Positions 1 to 8,758 of a DNA stretch of 64,000 nt are shown here, one piece after another. The notes below the pieces were generated by a model. It did not search any database and was not told where the DNA came from. It was given only the letters and a program-made list of their open reading frames with translations. Source of the stretch: Paraburkholderia megapolitana (GTDB lineage: Bacteria; Pseudomonadota; Gammaproteobacteria; Burkholderiales; Burkholderiaceae); contig NZ_CP041745.1 in assembly GCF_007556815.1 (NCBI RefSeq), positions 1,054,001 through 1,118,000 of the forward strand, read 5' to 3'. Position numbers and translations under genes: made by a program. Positions within the stretch are counted from its first letter, which is position 1; the number at the start of each line of letters is the position of its first letter.

Positions 1-1
1 G

Positions 2-931
2 CGGCAGGGTGATGCGCGACACATCTTCGTGCGAGCTGATATCTGTGATCGGGCAGCACTCGATGCGCTATTCGCCGAGCATAAGCCGCGTGCAGTGCTG
101 CACTTCGCGGCCGAAAGTCATGTCGATCGGTCCATTCACGGTCCGGCCGATTTCGTGCAGACCAACGTGGTCGGCACATTTACGCTGCTTGAAGCCACGC
201 GCGCATACTGGAATACGCTAGGCGACGATGATAAGGCGGCATTTCGCTTCCTGCATGTGTCGACCGATGAGGTGTTCGGTTCGCTGTCGAGCACCGACCC
301 GCAATTCTCGGAAACGACGTCCTATGCGCCGAATAGTCCGTACTCCGCAACTAAAGCGGGTTCCGATCATCTGGTTCGCGCATACCATCACACGTACGGC
401 TTGCCGACACTGACGACGAACTGTTCGAACAACTACGGTCCCTACCAGTTTCCGGAGAAACTGATTCCACTGATCATCGCCAACGCGCTGGGCGGCAAAC
501 CTCTACCCGTGTATGGCGATGGTCAGAATGTGCGCGACTGGTTGTATGTCGGCGATCACTGCAGCGCGATCCGCGAGGTTCTTGCGCGCGGCGCATCGGG
601 CGAGACGTACAACGTGGGCGGCTGGAACGAGAAGAAGAATCTTGAAGTCGTGCACACCCTGTGCGACCTGCTCGATGAGCTTCGTCCGAAGGCTGCGGGC
701 TCGTATCGCGATCAGATCACGTATGTGACCGATCGCCCGGGCCACGATCGCCGTTATGCAATCGATGCCCGCAAGCTCGAACGCGAACTCGGCTGGAAGC
801 CAGCTGAAACCTTTGAGACCGGTCTGAAAAAGACAGTGCAGTGGTATCTCGACAATCAGGAGTGGGTCGACGAAGTGGTATCTGGCGACTACCGCAAATG
901 GGTCGAGACGAACTACGCGCAGCGCGCGTAA
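2..931 (+). CDS. rfbB: dTDP-glucose 4,6-dehydratase RfbB (RmlB), 5' end outside window
   Basis: Converts dTDP-D-glucose to dTDP-4-keto-6-deoxy-D-glucose, step 2 of dTDP-L-rhamnose synthesis in the cytoplasm. The frame is open from the left edge of the window, so about 309 of the usual roughly 350 residues are present and only the N-terminal NAD-binding loop is missing. Visible landmarks are [10 protein letters not shown], the catalytic TDE in STDEVFG, YSATK with the active-site Tyr and Lys, and [17 protein letters not shown], all typical of RmlB. A GTG at 29 is internal and is not the start. rfbA follows after 10 bases and the four rml genes form one operon. Product assignment is very secure. 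Confidence 0.97.
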   Translation, partial: RQGDARHIFVRADICDRAALDALFAEHKPRAVLHFAAESHVDRSIHGPADFVQTNVVGTFTLLEATRAYWNTLGDDDKAAFRFLHVSTDEVFGSLSSTDPQFSETTSYAPNSPYSATKAGSDHLVRAYHHTYGLPTLTTNCSNNYGPYQFPEKLIPLIIANALGGKPLPVYGDGQNVRDWLYVGDHCSAIREVLARGASGETYNVGGWNEKKNLEVVHTLCDLLDELRPKAAGSYRDQITYVTDRPGHDRRYAIDARKLERELGWKPAETFETGLKKTVQWYLDNQEWVDEVVSGDYRKWVETNYAQRA

Positions 932-941
932 AGGCAAAGTC

Positions 942-1823
942 ATGGCACGTAAGGGCATTATTCTCGCGGGTGGATCGGGCACGCGGCTCTATCCGATTAC
1001 ACATGTCGTCTCGAAGCAGCTGTTACCGGTGTACGACAAGCCGATGATCTACTATCCGCTGTCGACGCTGATGCTCGCGGGCATTCGTGACGTACTCGTT
1101 ATTTCCACGCCTGAAGACACGCCGCGCTTCCAGGCGATGCTTGGCGATGGCGCGCAATGGGGGATGAACCTGCAATATGCGGTACAGCCTTCTCCCGATG
1201 GGCTTGCACAGGCATTCATCATTGGGCGCGAGTTCATCGGTGCCGATCCGTCCGCGCTGATACTCGGCGACAACATTTTTCACGGCCATGATCTGGCGCG
1301 ACAGCTCGCAGCTGCCAGTGCTACGCACGACTGCGCGACAGTCTTTGCATACCATGTCAACGACCCCGAACGTTACGGCGTCGTGGAGTTCGACGATCAA
1401 TTCCGTGCGCTTTCCATTGAAGAGAAACCCGCGCGGCCGCGCTCGAACTATGCGGTGACGGGGCTCTACTTCTACGACAACGATGTCTGCGATATTGCAG
1501 CAGATATCAAACCTTCTCCGCGCGGAGAGCTCGAGATTACCGATGTCAATTCACGGTACCTGAGTGCGGGCAAGTTGCGTGTCGAGATGATGGGACGCGG
1601 CTATGCGTGGCTTGATACCGGAACGCACGATTCGTTGATCGAGGCTGCAACGTTCATTGCAACCTTGCAGAAACGGCAGGGGTTGGTGGTGGCGTGTCCC
1701 GAAGAGATCGCGTACCGGCACCGGTGGATCGACGCGGCGCAGGTGGAGCGGCTCGCAGCACCGCTTGCCAAGAATGGCTATGGCAAATATCTCATCAAGC
1801 TGCTTTCGGAACCCATTGCATGA
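942..1823 (+). CDS. rfbA: glucose-1-phosphate thymidylyltransferase RfbA (RmlA)
   Basis: Makes dTDP-glucose from glucose-1-phosphate and dTTP, the committing and normally feedback-controlled step of dTDP-rhamnose synthesis. The 293-residue protein has the full family length. Near the N-terminus are the nucleotide-binding GGSGTRLYP and the [17 protein letters not shown] segment, followed by the [10 protein letters not shown] sugar-binding region and [13 protein letters not shown] near the C-terminus. The ATG at 942 lies 10 bases after the rfbB stop. Its TGA overlaps the rfbC start codon in an ATGA junction, which points to translational coupling. Assignment is secure. Confidence 0.98.
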   Translation: MARKGIILAGGSGTRLYPITHVVSKQLLPVYDKPMIYYPLSTLMLAGIRDVLVISTPEDTPRFQAMLGDGAQWGMNLQYAVQPSPDGLAQAFIIGREFIGADPSALILGDNIFHGHDLARQLAAASATHDCATVFAYHVNDPERYGVVEFDDQFRALSIEEKPARPRSNYAVTGLYFYDNDVCDIAADIKPSPRGELEITDVNSRYLSAGKLRVEMMGRGYAWLDTGTHDSLIEAATFIATLQKRQGLVVACPEEIAYRHRWIDAAQVERLAAPLAKNGYGKYLIKLLSEPIA

Positions 1824-2371
1824 AGATCATTGTTACCCCAACGTCGCTACCCGAAGTCAAACTCATCGAGCCCAAAGTCTTTGGGGATGCGCGTGGCTTC
1901 TTTTTCGAAAGTTTCAACGCGCGGGAGTTTGCCGAAGGCGTCGGTGAACAGGTGGACTTCGTGCAAGACAATCATTCGCTATCGACACAGAACGTACTGC
2001 GAGGATTGCATTATCAGGTTGAACGACCGCAAGGAAAGCTCGTGCGAGTGGTGGCTGGCGAGGTGTTCGATGTCGCGGTCGACATCAGGGCAAGTTCGCC
2101 AAACTTCGGCAAATGGACCGGTGTGCGACTAAGCGCCGAGAACAAGCGACAGCTGTGGATTCCAGCAGGATTTGCGCACGGGTTCCTCGTATTGTCCGAG
2201 CGCGCGGAGTTCCTCTATAAAACGACGGACTACTGGCTCCCGGAGTACGAGCGCTGCCTCGTGTGGAATGACGCGCAGGTAGGTATCGAATGGCCCATCG
2301 ACGGTGAGCCGGTGTTAGCGGCAAAAGACGCAGCGGGTAAGACGCTTGCAGAAGCCGAACACTATGCTTGA
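1820..2371 (+). CDS. rfbC: dTDP-4-dehydrorhamnose 3,5-epimerase RfbC (RmlC)
   Basis: Epimerises C3 and C5 of dTDP-4-keto-6-deoxyglucose, the third rhamnose step. The product is 183 residues, the normal size of this cupin epimerase. The catalytic-His segment VLRGLHYQ and the later [11 protein letters not shown] stretch are intact. The reading frame is open further upstream, but the ATG at 1820 is the right start because it overlaps the rfbA stop (ATGA) and gives the conserved N-terminus [20 protein letters not shown]. The 3' end overlaps the likely rfbD start by a few bases. Confidence 0.97.
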   Translation: MKIIVTPTSLPEVKLIEPKVFGDARGFFFESFNAREFAEGVGEQVDFVQDNHSLSTQNVLRGLHYQVERPQGKLVRVVAGEVFDVAVDIRASSPNFGKWTGVRLSAENKRQLWIPAGFAHGFLVLSERAEFLYKTTDYWLPEYERCLVWNDAQVGIEWPIDGEPVLAAKDAAGKTLAEAEHYA

Positions 2372-3280
2372 AGAGACGACGTCGATGCGTGAGGAACGGG
2401 TTATCTTGCTCACAGGCTCGACGGGCCAGGTTGGCTTTGAACTGGTCCGTAGTTTGCAGGGATTGGGGAAAGTCGTTGTGACTGGCCGCAACAGCCTGAA
2501 TCTTGCTGATACAGCGCAGATTCGCGACACCGTGCGGACACTCAAGCCGGCGCTGATCGTGAACCCCGCGGCGTACACTGAAGTCGACAAAGCCGAGGCC
2601 GACGTGGTGTCGGCAACGCAGCTTAATGTCGATGCCCCCGCGTGCTGGCTGAGGAAGCAAAGCGCCTGGGCGCCGCGCTTGTGCATTATTCGACTGACTA
2701 CGTTTTCGATGGAACGAAGACCACGGCCTATGTCGAACAGGACGAGGCAAATCCGCAGAACGTTTATGGACGCACCAAGCGTGCGGGCGAACAGGCGATC
2801 ATCGAGTCCGGCTGCGCGCATCTGATCTTTCGCACCAGTTGGGTGTATGGGACGCGCGGCAAGAACTTTCTGCTAACCATGCTGCGCCTCGGCGCGCAGC
2901 GTAGCGAGTTGAGCGTGGTGGACGATCAATATGGTGCTCCGACATGGGCTAACACCATTGCCGCGCTGACTTCGAACGTGCTTGCACAGGCGGTAAGAGG
3001 AAGTGCAGCGGATTGGGATAACTGGTGGTCGTCATACTCGGGCATCTATCACCTGACAGCATCGGGCGAGACAAGTTGGCATCAGTTCGCGCAGGCCATT
3101 TTCGAACTGTCCGATCTGGCGACGAAACCGCTAGTCAAACCGATTCCTGCCGCTTCCTATCCCACGGCAGCCATAAGGCCGGCCAATTCCCGCCTTTCGA
3201 ACGACAAGCTCGCCGACGTATTCGGAGTTCGCGCGCCGGATTGGCGCGACGCGTTGCGCCTTTGCATGGCAACGCGGTGA
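2364..3280 (+). pseudogene. rfbD: dTDP-4-dehydrorhamnose reductase RfbD (RmlD), interrupted by a one-base frameshift
   Basis: The family reduces dTDP-4-keto-rhamnose to dTDP-L-rhamnose. The first frame carries the nucleotide-binding LLTGSTGQVGFELVRSL and NPAAYTEVDKAEAD and reads through NVDAP. The protein then continues in the next frame from about 2642 with VLAEEAKRLGAALVHYSTDY, the active-site YGRTK and RTSWVYGTRGKNF, to a stop at 3280. One base is missing beside a run of five C (2635-2639). Restoring a C would give an uninterrupted protein of normal length with NVDAPRVLAEEA. Both halves are otherwise well conserved, so the lesion is very recent, a sequencing error in the homopolymer, or a slippage switch. 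The start could also be the ATG at 2385. Confidence 0.9.
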
Positions 3281-3333
3281 CGCGTGAGCAGGTGCGCGAA
3301 GGCGCGTCACCTATTCAAAACTGATGCAGGAGT

Positions 3334-3927
3334 ATGAAGATGCCGGGTCGCGAGCGTGTTCGTGTGATAGCACGAGAGACATTGTCGAGTGAACGACGAC
3401 GGTTGGAAAAGCTGACTTTCGAATACGATCGCAGCGACGGCAGCACGCAGCAGCTCACCAATGAGATCTACCACATAGACGATGGGGCCGCAGGGCTGCT
3501 CTATGACGTTGAGCGCCGTACCGTTGTGCTTGTGCGGCAGTTCCGTTTGCCCGCGTACCTGCAAGGGGCGAGTGGATTCACGCTCGAAGCGGCAGCTGGT
3601 TTTCTCGACGGTGTTTCGCCGGAAGAGCGTGTGCGCGAGGAGATCATGGAGGAGGCCGGATATCGTGTGGCTTCGGCGAAGAAGGTGTTCGAGGCGTTGA
3701 TGGTGCCGGGTTGTATGACCCACACGGTGCATTGTTTCGTTGCACCGTATACGCCGGCGGACAGGATTGCAGCGGGTGGCGGACTACTGGAAGAGGGCGA
3801 AGATATTTCCGTGATCGAACTATCAATCGACGATGCGTTGACGATGATCGAGAGCGGTGAGATTGTTGATGCCAAGACGATCATGTTGTTGCAGTACGCG
3901 CAGCTGCGTCTTTTTGGCAAGTCTTGA
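3334..3927 (+). CDS. Nudix hydrolase, NudK/ADP-ribose pyrophosphatase type (nucleoside-diphosphate sugar pyrophosphatase)
   Basis: Predicted cytoplasmic pyrophosphatase cleaving a nucleoside diphosphate sugar such as GDP-mannose or ADP-ribose. The 197 residues match the GDP-mannose pyrophosphatase/YffH group in length. A beta-rich N-terminal half (FEYDRSDGS, LVRQFRLPAYL) precedes a Nudix box whose core reads EEIMEEAGY, within AAGFLDGVSPEERVREEIME. The first position of the usual REUxEE core is Glu here, as the corresponding residue also varies in other NudK-type proteins. It sits 53 bases after rfbD in the same direction, so it may trim or recycle nucleotide sugars of the locus. The substrate cannot be read from sequence alone. 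Confidence 0.85.
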   Translation: MKMPGRERVRVIARETLSSERRRLEKLTFEYDRSDGSTQQLTNEIYHIDDGAAGLLYDVERRTVVLVRQFRLPAYLQGASGFTLEAAAGFLDGVSPEERVREEIMEEAGYRVASAKKVFEALMVPGCMTHTVHCFVAPYTPADRIAAGGGLLEEGEDISVIELSIDDALTMIESGEIVDAKTIMLLQYAQLRLFGKS

Positions 3928-4325
3928 TTGTGCGGTCATCCGGTCGGAAGCATCAATTGCACGGGCTGATTTTGCTCGCGCTCGCGCTGGCAGACTTTAC
4001 GTAGTAGCTACACGAACGTCCCGGTCCGGGTCAACCCCGACGCGTTGACAATGCCATATATGTGCGGGATACTCCCCGGGCGATAAATTTGGGATGCCTT
4101 TTCTTTCAGAATGCCTCCGCTTCAAACCTTTGGGTCAGTTCGTAGAAGTAGCAGTAGCGGGCTTGCTGCGCCCGCAGCAACGAACGACAAGCGAAGGAGC
4201 GCAGTCGCCAACTGCAGCAGGTCAGGGCGGGCGGCACGTCAATGCGTGGCACACGCCATGCTCTGTTTGCTCCATTCAAAGTTGAACAACACAGCCTGGC
4301 AGGCTGATCTTTCGAGTTCTCGAGT
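3928..4325. other. non-coding gap between the Nudix gene and wzm
   Basis: No convincing gene lies in these 398 bases; the short open frames have no recognisable product. The stretch contains the candidate sigma-70 promoter at 4045-4073 and otherwise looks like a long leader for wzm. Confidence 0.6.
4045..4073 (+). promoter_or_regulatory. candidate sigma-70 promoter for wzm-wzt
   Basis: A perfect -35 hexamer TTGACA (4045-4050) is followed by a 17-base spacer and GATACT (4068-4073), a four-of-six match to the -10 consensus. It lies about 250 bases upstream of the wzm start, which would leave a long untranslated leader. No transcript data are available. Confidence 0.45.
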
Positions 4326-5114
4326 GTGAAGTATTTGATCGCGTTAAATGACGTCCGTGATGGTATCCGTAGCCGCGAACTGTGGCTCGCCCTTGGCATG
4401 CAGGACATTCGCCAGCGCTATCGCCGCTCGATGCTGGGGCCGTTCTGGCTGACCATTAGCATGGGCGTCATGATCGGCGCTATGGGGCCGTTGTACGGAG
4501 CGCTGTTCGGATATAGCGCTGCGGTCTTCATTCCCCACCTTGCGCTTGGGTTGATCTTTTGGGGTTTCATTGCTGGGCAGATCAGCGACTTCGGAGAGGC
4601 GTTCTCGAATTCGACGAATTATCTGCGGCAAATGAAGCTGCCGCTTTCCATGTTCGTGCTTCGGGTGATGTGTCGACACTCGATCATCCTTGCGCACAAT
4701 ATTCTCGTCTTTGTCGTGGTCTGGGCAATTTTGCCGGTCCATCTGAATGCGAACCTGCTGGTTCTGCCATTCGCGGTACTTCTTGTGCTGGCCAATATCT
4801 TCTGGATCGGCGTCATCACCAGTATCTTTTGTACGCGGTACCGCGACATGCAACCGGTGATCGGTAACCTGGTGCAGGTTATGTTCTTCGTCACACCGAT
4901 TATCTGGAGGGCGGAACAGCTCTCCCCCGCGCGGCAACACCTGATTCACCTCAATCCGTTCTTCTATCTTCTGGAACTCTTGCGGGAGCCGTTGCTTGGC
5001 ATGATGCCGGCGCCTGCAATCTGGCTTCGCGCCGCGGGGATGGCAGTGGTTGGAATTGCGGTGGCGCTGTATATGCTCGGCAAGCTCCGGCATCGCGTTA
5101 CATATTGGCTTTGA
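4326..5114 (+). CDS. wzm: polysaccharide ABC transporter permease Wzm
   Basis: Inner-membrane channel subunit that exports the completed undecaprenyl-linked polysaccharide to the periplasm together with Wzt. The 262-residue protein begins with a soluble segment, then has about six hydrophobic helices, and contains the family signature around LWLALGMQDIRQRYRRSMLG and FNSTNYLRQMKLP-like positions (FSNSTNYLRQMKLPLS). The C-terminal loop NPFFYLLELLREPLLG is also typical of ABC-2 type O-antigen permeases. Translation starts at GTG 4326. wzt follows after 12 bases. The pair indicates an ABC-dependent rather than Wzy-dependent polymer, so chain length is set in the cytoplasm. Confidence 0.95.
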   Translation: MKYLIALNDVRDGIRSRELWLALGMQDIRQRYRRSMLGPFWLTISMGVMIGAMGPLYGALFGYSAAVFIPHLALGLIFWGFIAGQISDFGEAFSNSTNYLRQMKLPLSMFVLRVMCRHSIILAHNILVFVVVWAILPVHLNANLLVLPFAVLLVLANIFWIGVITSIFCTRYRDMQPVIGNLVQVMFFVTPIIWRAEQLSPARQHLIHLNPFFYLLELLREPLLGMMPAPAIWLRAAGMAVVGIAVALYMLGKLRHRVTYWL

Positions 5115-5126
5115 CGGAGCGTTCGA

Positions 5127-5828
5127 ATGCATATTTCTCTTGAGAACGTGACCGTACGGTTTCCCATTTACGATGCGAAGCAGCGATCGTTCAAGCGTGC
5201 GGTGATGGCGGCCGCGACGGGCGGTCAATTTGTTGGCAAGTCTGGGCACACCGTCGTAGAGGCGCTGCACGATATCAATCTGGAGATTGCCGAGGGCGAT
5301 CGGATAGCGTTGCTTGGCGATAACGGGGCGGGCAAAACGACCTTGCTGCGTGTGCTAGCAGGGGTGTACCACCCTGATGAAGGTTCCGTTCGCGTGCAGG
5401 GCCGCGTGACCAGTTTGCTGGATTCGATGCTGGGTATGGATCTCGAGTCCACCGGCTACGAAAACATGTATCTGCGCGGACTCTTCCTTGGTCTCAAGGC
5501 TAAGCAGATTGCAGCGCTAGCGGACGAGATTGCGGAGTTTAGCGAGCTTGGCGATTTTCTGAATGTGCCGGTGCGCACGTATTCGTCCGGGATGACGCTG
5601 CGTCTGGCGTTTTCGATTTCTACGATCATCAAGCCCGAAGTCTTGCTGATGGATGAGTGGATGAGCGTCGGTGATGAACACTTTAAGCACAAGGCGGAGC
5701 AACGTCTTGAGCAGTTCATTAGCGATGCTGGAATCCTCGTGATTGCGACGCATGACTCTGGGTTGGCGGATCGTCTTGCGACTCGGCGCGTCACGATGGC
5801 GCATGGAAGGATTGCTGCGGTTGAGTGA
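5127..5828 (+). CDS. wzt: polysaccharide ABC transporter ATP-binding protein Wzt, short form
   Basis: ATPase subunit energising Wzm. Landmarks are Walker A GDNGAGKT (residues 64-71), the variant signature YSSGMTLRLAF seen in Wzt/KpsT proteins in place of LSGGQ, Walker B EVLLMDEW and the switch histidine in IATHDSG. The protein is only 233 residues and stops straight after the nucleotide-binding domain. It lacks the C-terminal carbohydrate-binding domain with which long Wzt proteins recognise a capped non-reducing end. That suggests export without a terminal cap, as in capsule-type or galactan-type systems. This is an inference from length. Confidence 0.95.
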   Translation: MHISLENVTVRFPIYDAKQRSFKRAVMAAATGGQFVGKSGHTVVEALHDINLEIAEGDRIALLGDNGAGKTTLLRVLAGVYHPDEGSVRVQGRVTSLLDSMLGMDLESTGYENMYLRGLFLGLKAKQIAALADEIAEFSELGDFLNVPVRTYSSGMTLRLAFSISTIIKPEVLLMDEWMSVGDEHFKHKAEQRLEQFISDAGILVIATHDSGLADRLATRRVTMAHGRIAAVE

Positions 5829-6037
5829 TGCTGGTGTTGCCTTGGTTGCGGCGAATGCACTCATGTTTTGCAGATTACGCTTGGTGAATCGTCTGATTGA
5901 TTTTAGCCGCTGCCATTGCTTGCTATGTGAGTCCGCCGCATCACCTGTGCGGCGGATATCTAAACCGGGTTGAACCTTATCCCCCGGCCGCCCATACAAT
6001 TCTTAAGACCTGTCACATTCAATTAATTTCAGGATAC

Positions 6038-7075
6038 TCATACGGTACCTGTCCTGCTCGAAGAGACTTCTGATCTGCTGCCCGAAATGAGATGCCTCAA
6101 TTGTGGCTCTATCTTATTCATTAGAGTTGATCCAATATAATAAGAAATCGATACAATTAAAACGATGCAAATGATCAAAACATTCCCATTTCGAATCGAT
6201 GCTTCCGAAGACAACCAGTAGAGAAGAGGCGGATGTAGCAGGTACAAGGGATATGACATATCACCGAGCCATTTTATACATTTATTTATTTTATCGTTCT
6301 TGATGTGAATTTCATTCGATAGATAAACAAGCGCAGCTGTAGCTGCAACTGTGACCGATGCGAGTGGCAGATGATCACCCATATCAAACATTATTACTGG
6401 CAGAATCAGCATGAGCGCGAAATTGATTTTCGTCGGCGCTCTGTAAAATGAAAATCCCGTCATCCATGCCCATGCAAGGAGGAGGAAATCCAAGCCAAGC
6501 GGCATATGTGAATCACCGACCAAATAGCCCTTTGATCTCATATAGATCATCAAAGCGGCGAAAGACAATCCGATCAGAACGGATGTCCATTTGACGCTGT
6601 ATCGAATTAGTACTATGGCGAGCATGTAGCACCACCATTCGACAGAGAGCGACCAGACAGCGCCGTCACCGCTTACCGACTGAGTGAGCGTCCCCTGCAT
6701 CATAAAGACGTTGCTGAGAATTGTTTGCCAGTTGCTTAGTACTATCACTTGACCCAGAGGAAGGTGCAGCGGGTGTGGCAGCAGGACAATTGTTGAAAAT
6801 AAAAGCGCAACGATGTAAGTCGGATATATGCGTCGCACTCGGCGCCAGAAATAGCCGCTGGGTTTCGATATAAGGCTCGCGGCGATGCTGTATCCACTGA
6901 TCATGAAGAATCCGAATACTGCGGGGTATCCGGTATTCCCTACATGCCTCCACAAGAAATATCCGGGGGCCACGATACCAGAATGCGTTATAACGACGCA
7001 CAAGGCTAATACAAAGCGTAGTCCAGCGAGGACAGTCCACTGTGAGTTGGGTTTATTTGGGGGTATCAATTGCAT
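6038..7075 (-). CDS. acyltransferase-3 family membrane protein, probable polysaccharide O-acetyltransferase
   Basis: A 345-residue polytopic inner-membrane protein of the OafA/NodX-type acyltransferase 3 family, which move acetyl groups onto exported sugars. The N-terminal signature is visible: LAGLRFVLALCVVITHSG with the catalytic His, then FGFFMISGYSIAASL, RRIYPTYIVALLF and GAVWSLSVEWWCYML. About ten hydrophobic helices follow. The gene opposes wzt, is clearly richer in A/T than the rml and wzm/wzt genes, and probably arrived as part of the serotype-specific core. No periplasmic SGNH domain is fused. The acceptor sugar is unknown. Confidence 0.88.
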   Translation of the reverse strand: MQLIPPNKPNSQWTVLAGLRFVLALCVVITHSGIVAPGYFLWRHVGNTGYPAVFGFFMISGYSIAASLISKPSGYFWRRVRRIYPTYIVALLFSTIVLLPHPLHLPLGQVIVLSNWQTILSNVFMMQGTLTQSVSGDGAVWSLSVEWWCYMLAIVLIRYSVKWTSVLIGLSFAALMIYMRSKGYLVGDSHMPLGLDFLLLAWAWMTGFSFYRAPTKINFALMLILPVIMFDMGDHLPLASVTVAATAALVYLSNEIHIKNDKINKCIKWLGDMSYPLYLLHPPLLYWLSSEASIRNGNVLIICIVLIVSISYYIGSTLMNKIEPQLRHLISGSRSEVSSSRTGTV

Positions 7076-7420
7076 CCTCGTAAAATTTCATGCGTCTTCT
7101 GAGATGTAGATCTCTCTGCCGAACCGTAGCACGAAACGTGTTCCACGCGAACCCTCATCTCATGCGCGCTGTGCTATTTGCCGAGCAGTCGCCACACGAC
7201 GAACCAGCGTGCTGTGAAGCCTTGGTTCTCCGTGGGCGCGCCTCATGTTGCGTTTGAGTGTACGTAATCTGGGGTTATCTTTTTGCAATCCCTATCGGTG
7301 CGCTGGAAGTGGTGTTGCATCAGCAAAAAAATAGCCGCACGCGGGCTGTGTCGCGGTTGCCGCAGTTTTTCTCTCGATCTCGTCGTGTGTAACGGTGAAA
7401 TTAATCAGACAAATTCAATC
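7076..7420. other. non-coding stretch upstream of the acyltransferase gene
   Basis: No supported gene. It should hold the promoter of the minus-strand acyltransferase and the worn-out start of the adjacent pseudogene, but no clear -35/-10 pair or signal peptide could be picked out. Confidence 0.5.
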
Positions 7421-8041
7421 AACCGGAAATTCATCTACGTAGCCGCTTCGGTTGGAAACATCTACAGGTACGCAGTCAATGCGGCGACCGGATCCTTAAT
7501 GCCCCGGATAAGTGCGCTTGCAGCAGGCTCTGCTAGTGCGACCACGGCTAACCCCCATAGGCAGGACCGTCTATGCGGCGAGTAGCATTACCATCGGCTA
7601 TCCAGGTTCCGGCAATGACGGTATCTCCGCCTGGTCGATCGATCAGACAACGGGCGCATTCACCCCAATCGAGACTATCGGAAAAGGTATCGGGTACACC
7701 AGCATCGAGGTCAACGCTGCTGGGACACTCGTACACGCTGGGACCTTCGATCTGGTCCAAGGTGGAATCAATACCTACGCCGTCGATTCGATAAGCGGCG
7801 CACTTGGGCCCGTCGCCGGTAACCCCTTGCAGGGGGCGTATCTTACGAGACTGCTTCGATCTCAATGTAGGGATCGTTCATGTACGTTGTAGCCGTCGCT
7901 GACATGGTGGGCTACACCCTAAACAAGAGCGCTGGCGCCCTGGCGGCCGGTCCCCGGGAGTCCTTTTGCGCAAGTGTCGTGGCCAGTGGTGGGAACCGCG
8001 ACGCTCAATATGTACGAACGCTAAACACGGAATTGTCGTAG
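7421..8041 (+). pseudogene. remnant of a YVTN/6-phosphogluconolactonase-type beta-propeller gene
   Basis: Four recognisable propeller blades remain, each with the pattern aromatic-x-V/I-D/N-x-x-T/S-G-A/S-L/F: IYRYAVNAATGSLMP, ISAWSIDQTTGAFTPI, INTYAVDSISGALGPV and VGYTLNKSAGALAAG. They lie in two different frames. The first runs from 7421 to about 7555, the second and third continue in the next frame to about 7850, and the fourth returns to the original frame and ends at a stop at 8039-8041. At least two indels are therefore needed, and the N-terminus and remaining blades are missing. Intact relatives are secreted or periplasmic seven-bladed propellers of uncertain role. No functional product is expected. 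Confidence 0.75.
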
Positions 8042-8758
8042 TGTCGCGACCTTCTCGACGTGGATGACTCAAGTATGGAGATCGCGCATAACTGCCGGGT
8101 GATGGACAGCGGTTGCGCGCAACCGGTGTAGGATTGTTGCGGTGATAGAGGACTTTCGATCTAAGCGGTACCAGCCCTATAATGAGCGCTTGTCCAATTT
8201 CACATTTGTGCCATGCGCGGAACGCTGTCTGGTTCGCTGGCGATACTGGTTTATTGTGGCCATCATCAACATCAACACCGGCAGCGAGAGTCGATATCTT
8301 GTCGCGCAGACACGCCGTGTTTGATGGGCGATCGCATAGTTGGCTGTCTTGGTGCGCTACATTCCATCACACGGGCTTCGCCTGCTGGGCCGCACCAATA
8401 GGTTCTGCCGCAGGAAGGCATGGCTAGTACGAAGCACAGTAAGCTGATAGGTGCCGAGCTGTACGTTTCGTCCGGACTACAATTCGCTCGCCAGCTGGGA
8501 CAACATGCTCGTCGATGCTCAGACATTACCGTTGCCTAACAGTCATAGGGAATAGCAAAGACCGGAGCCAGTCTTGATGTTATATATGTTGTGTGAGATT
8601 GAAAATGGGATTGAAGGTGTGCAAAAGACTATCTAGAGCCTGTTGAAAAGAGCGCTGTGGTGAAGAGCCGCAGATAGTTCGAATGGAAAATTGATGTTCC
8701 GCTGGAAGGCTAATAGCCAATATTAAGTGAGCGAAAATGACTGCTGGCGAAGATTTAT
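8042..8758. other. non-coding, apparently decayed DNA
   Basis: No frame here has a recognisable product, and short frames on both strands conflict with one another. Base composition falls towards the right, into the acyltransferase gene at 8759. It probably includes eroded gene debris continuous with the propeller remnant, but nothing specific can be named. Confidence 0.55.

Noticed and set aside
2620..2660. Programmed ribosomal frameshift in rfbD
   Set aside because: No slippery heptamer, stimulatory hairpin or internal ribosome site was seen, and RmlD is not known to use frameshifting. Indel or sequencing error is simpler.
4094..4285. Small frames of about 63 codons before wzm
   Set aside because: No ribosome site, no similarity, and conflicting overlaps on both strands.
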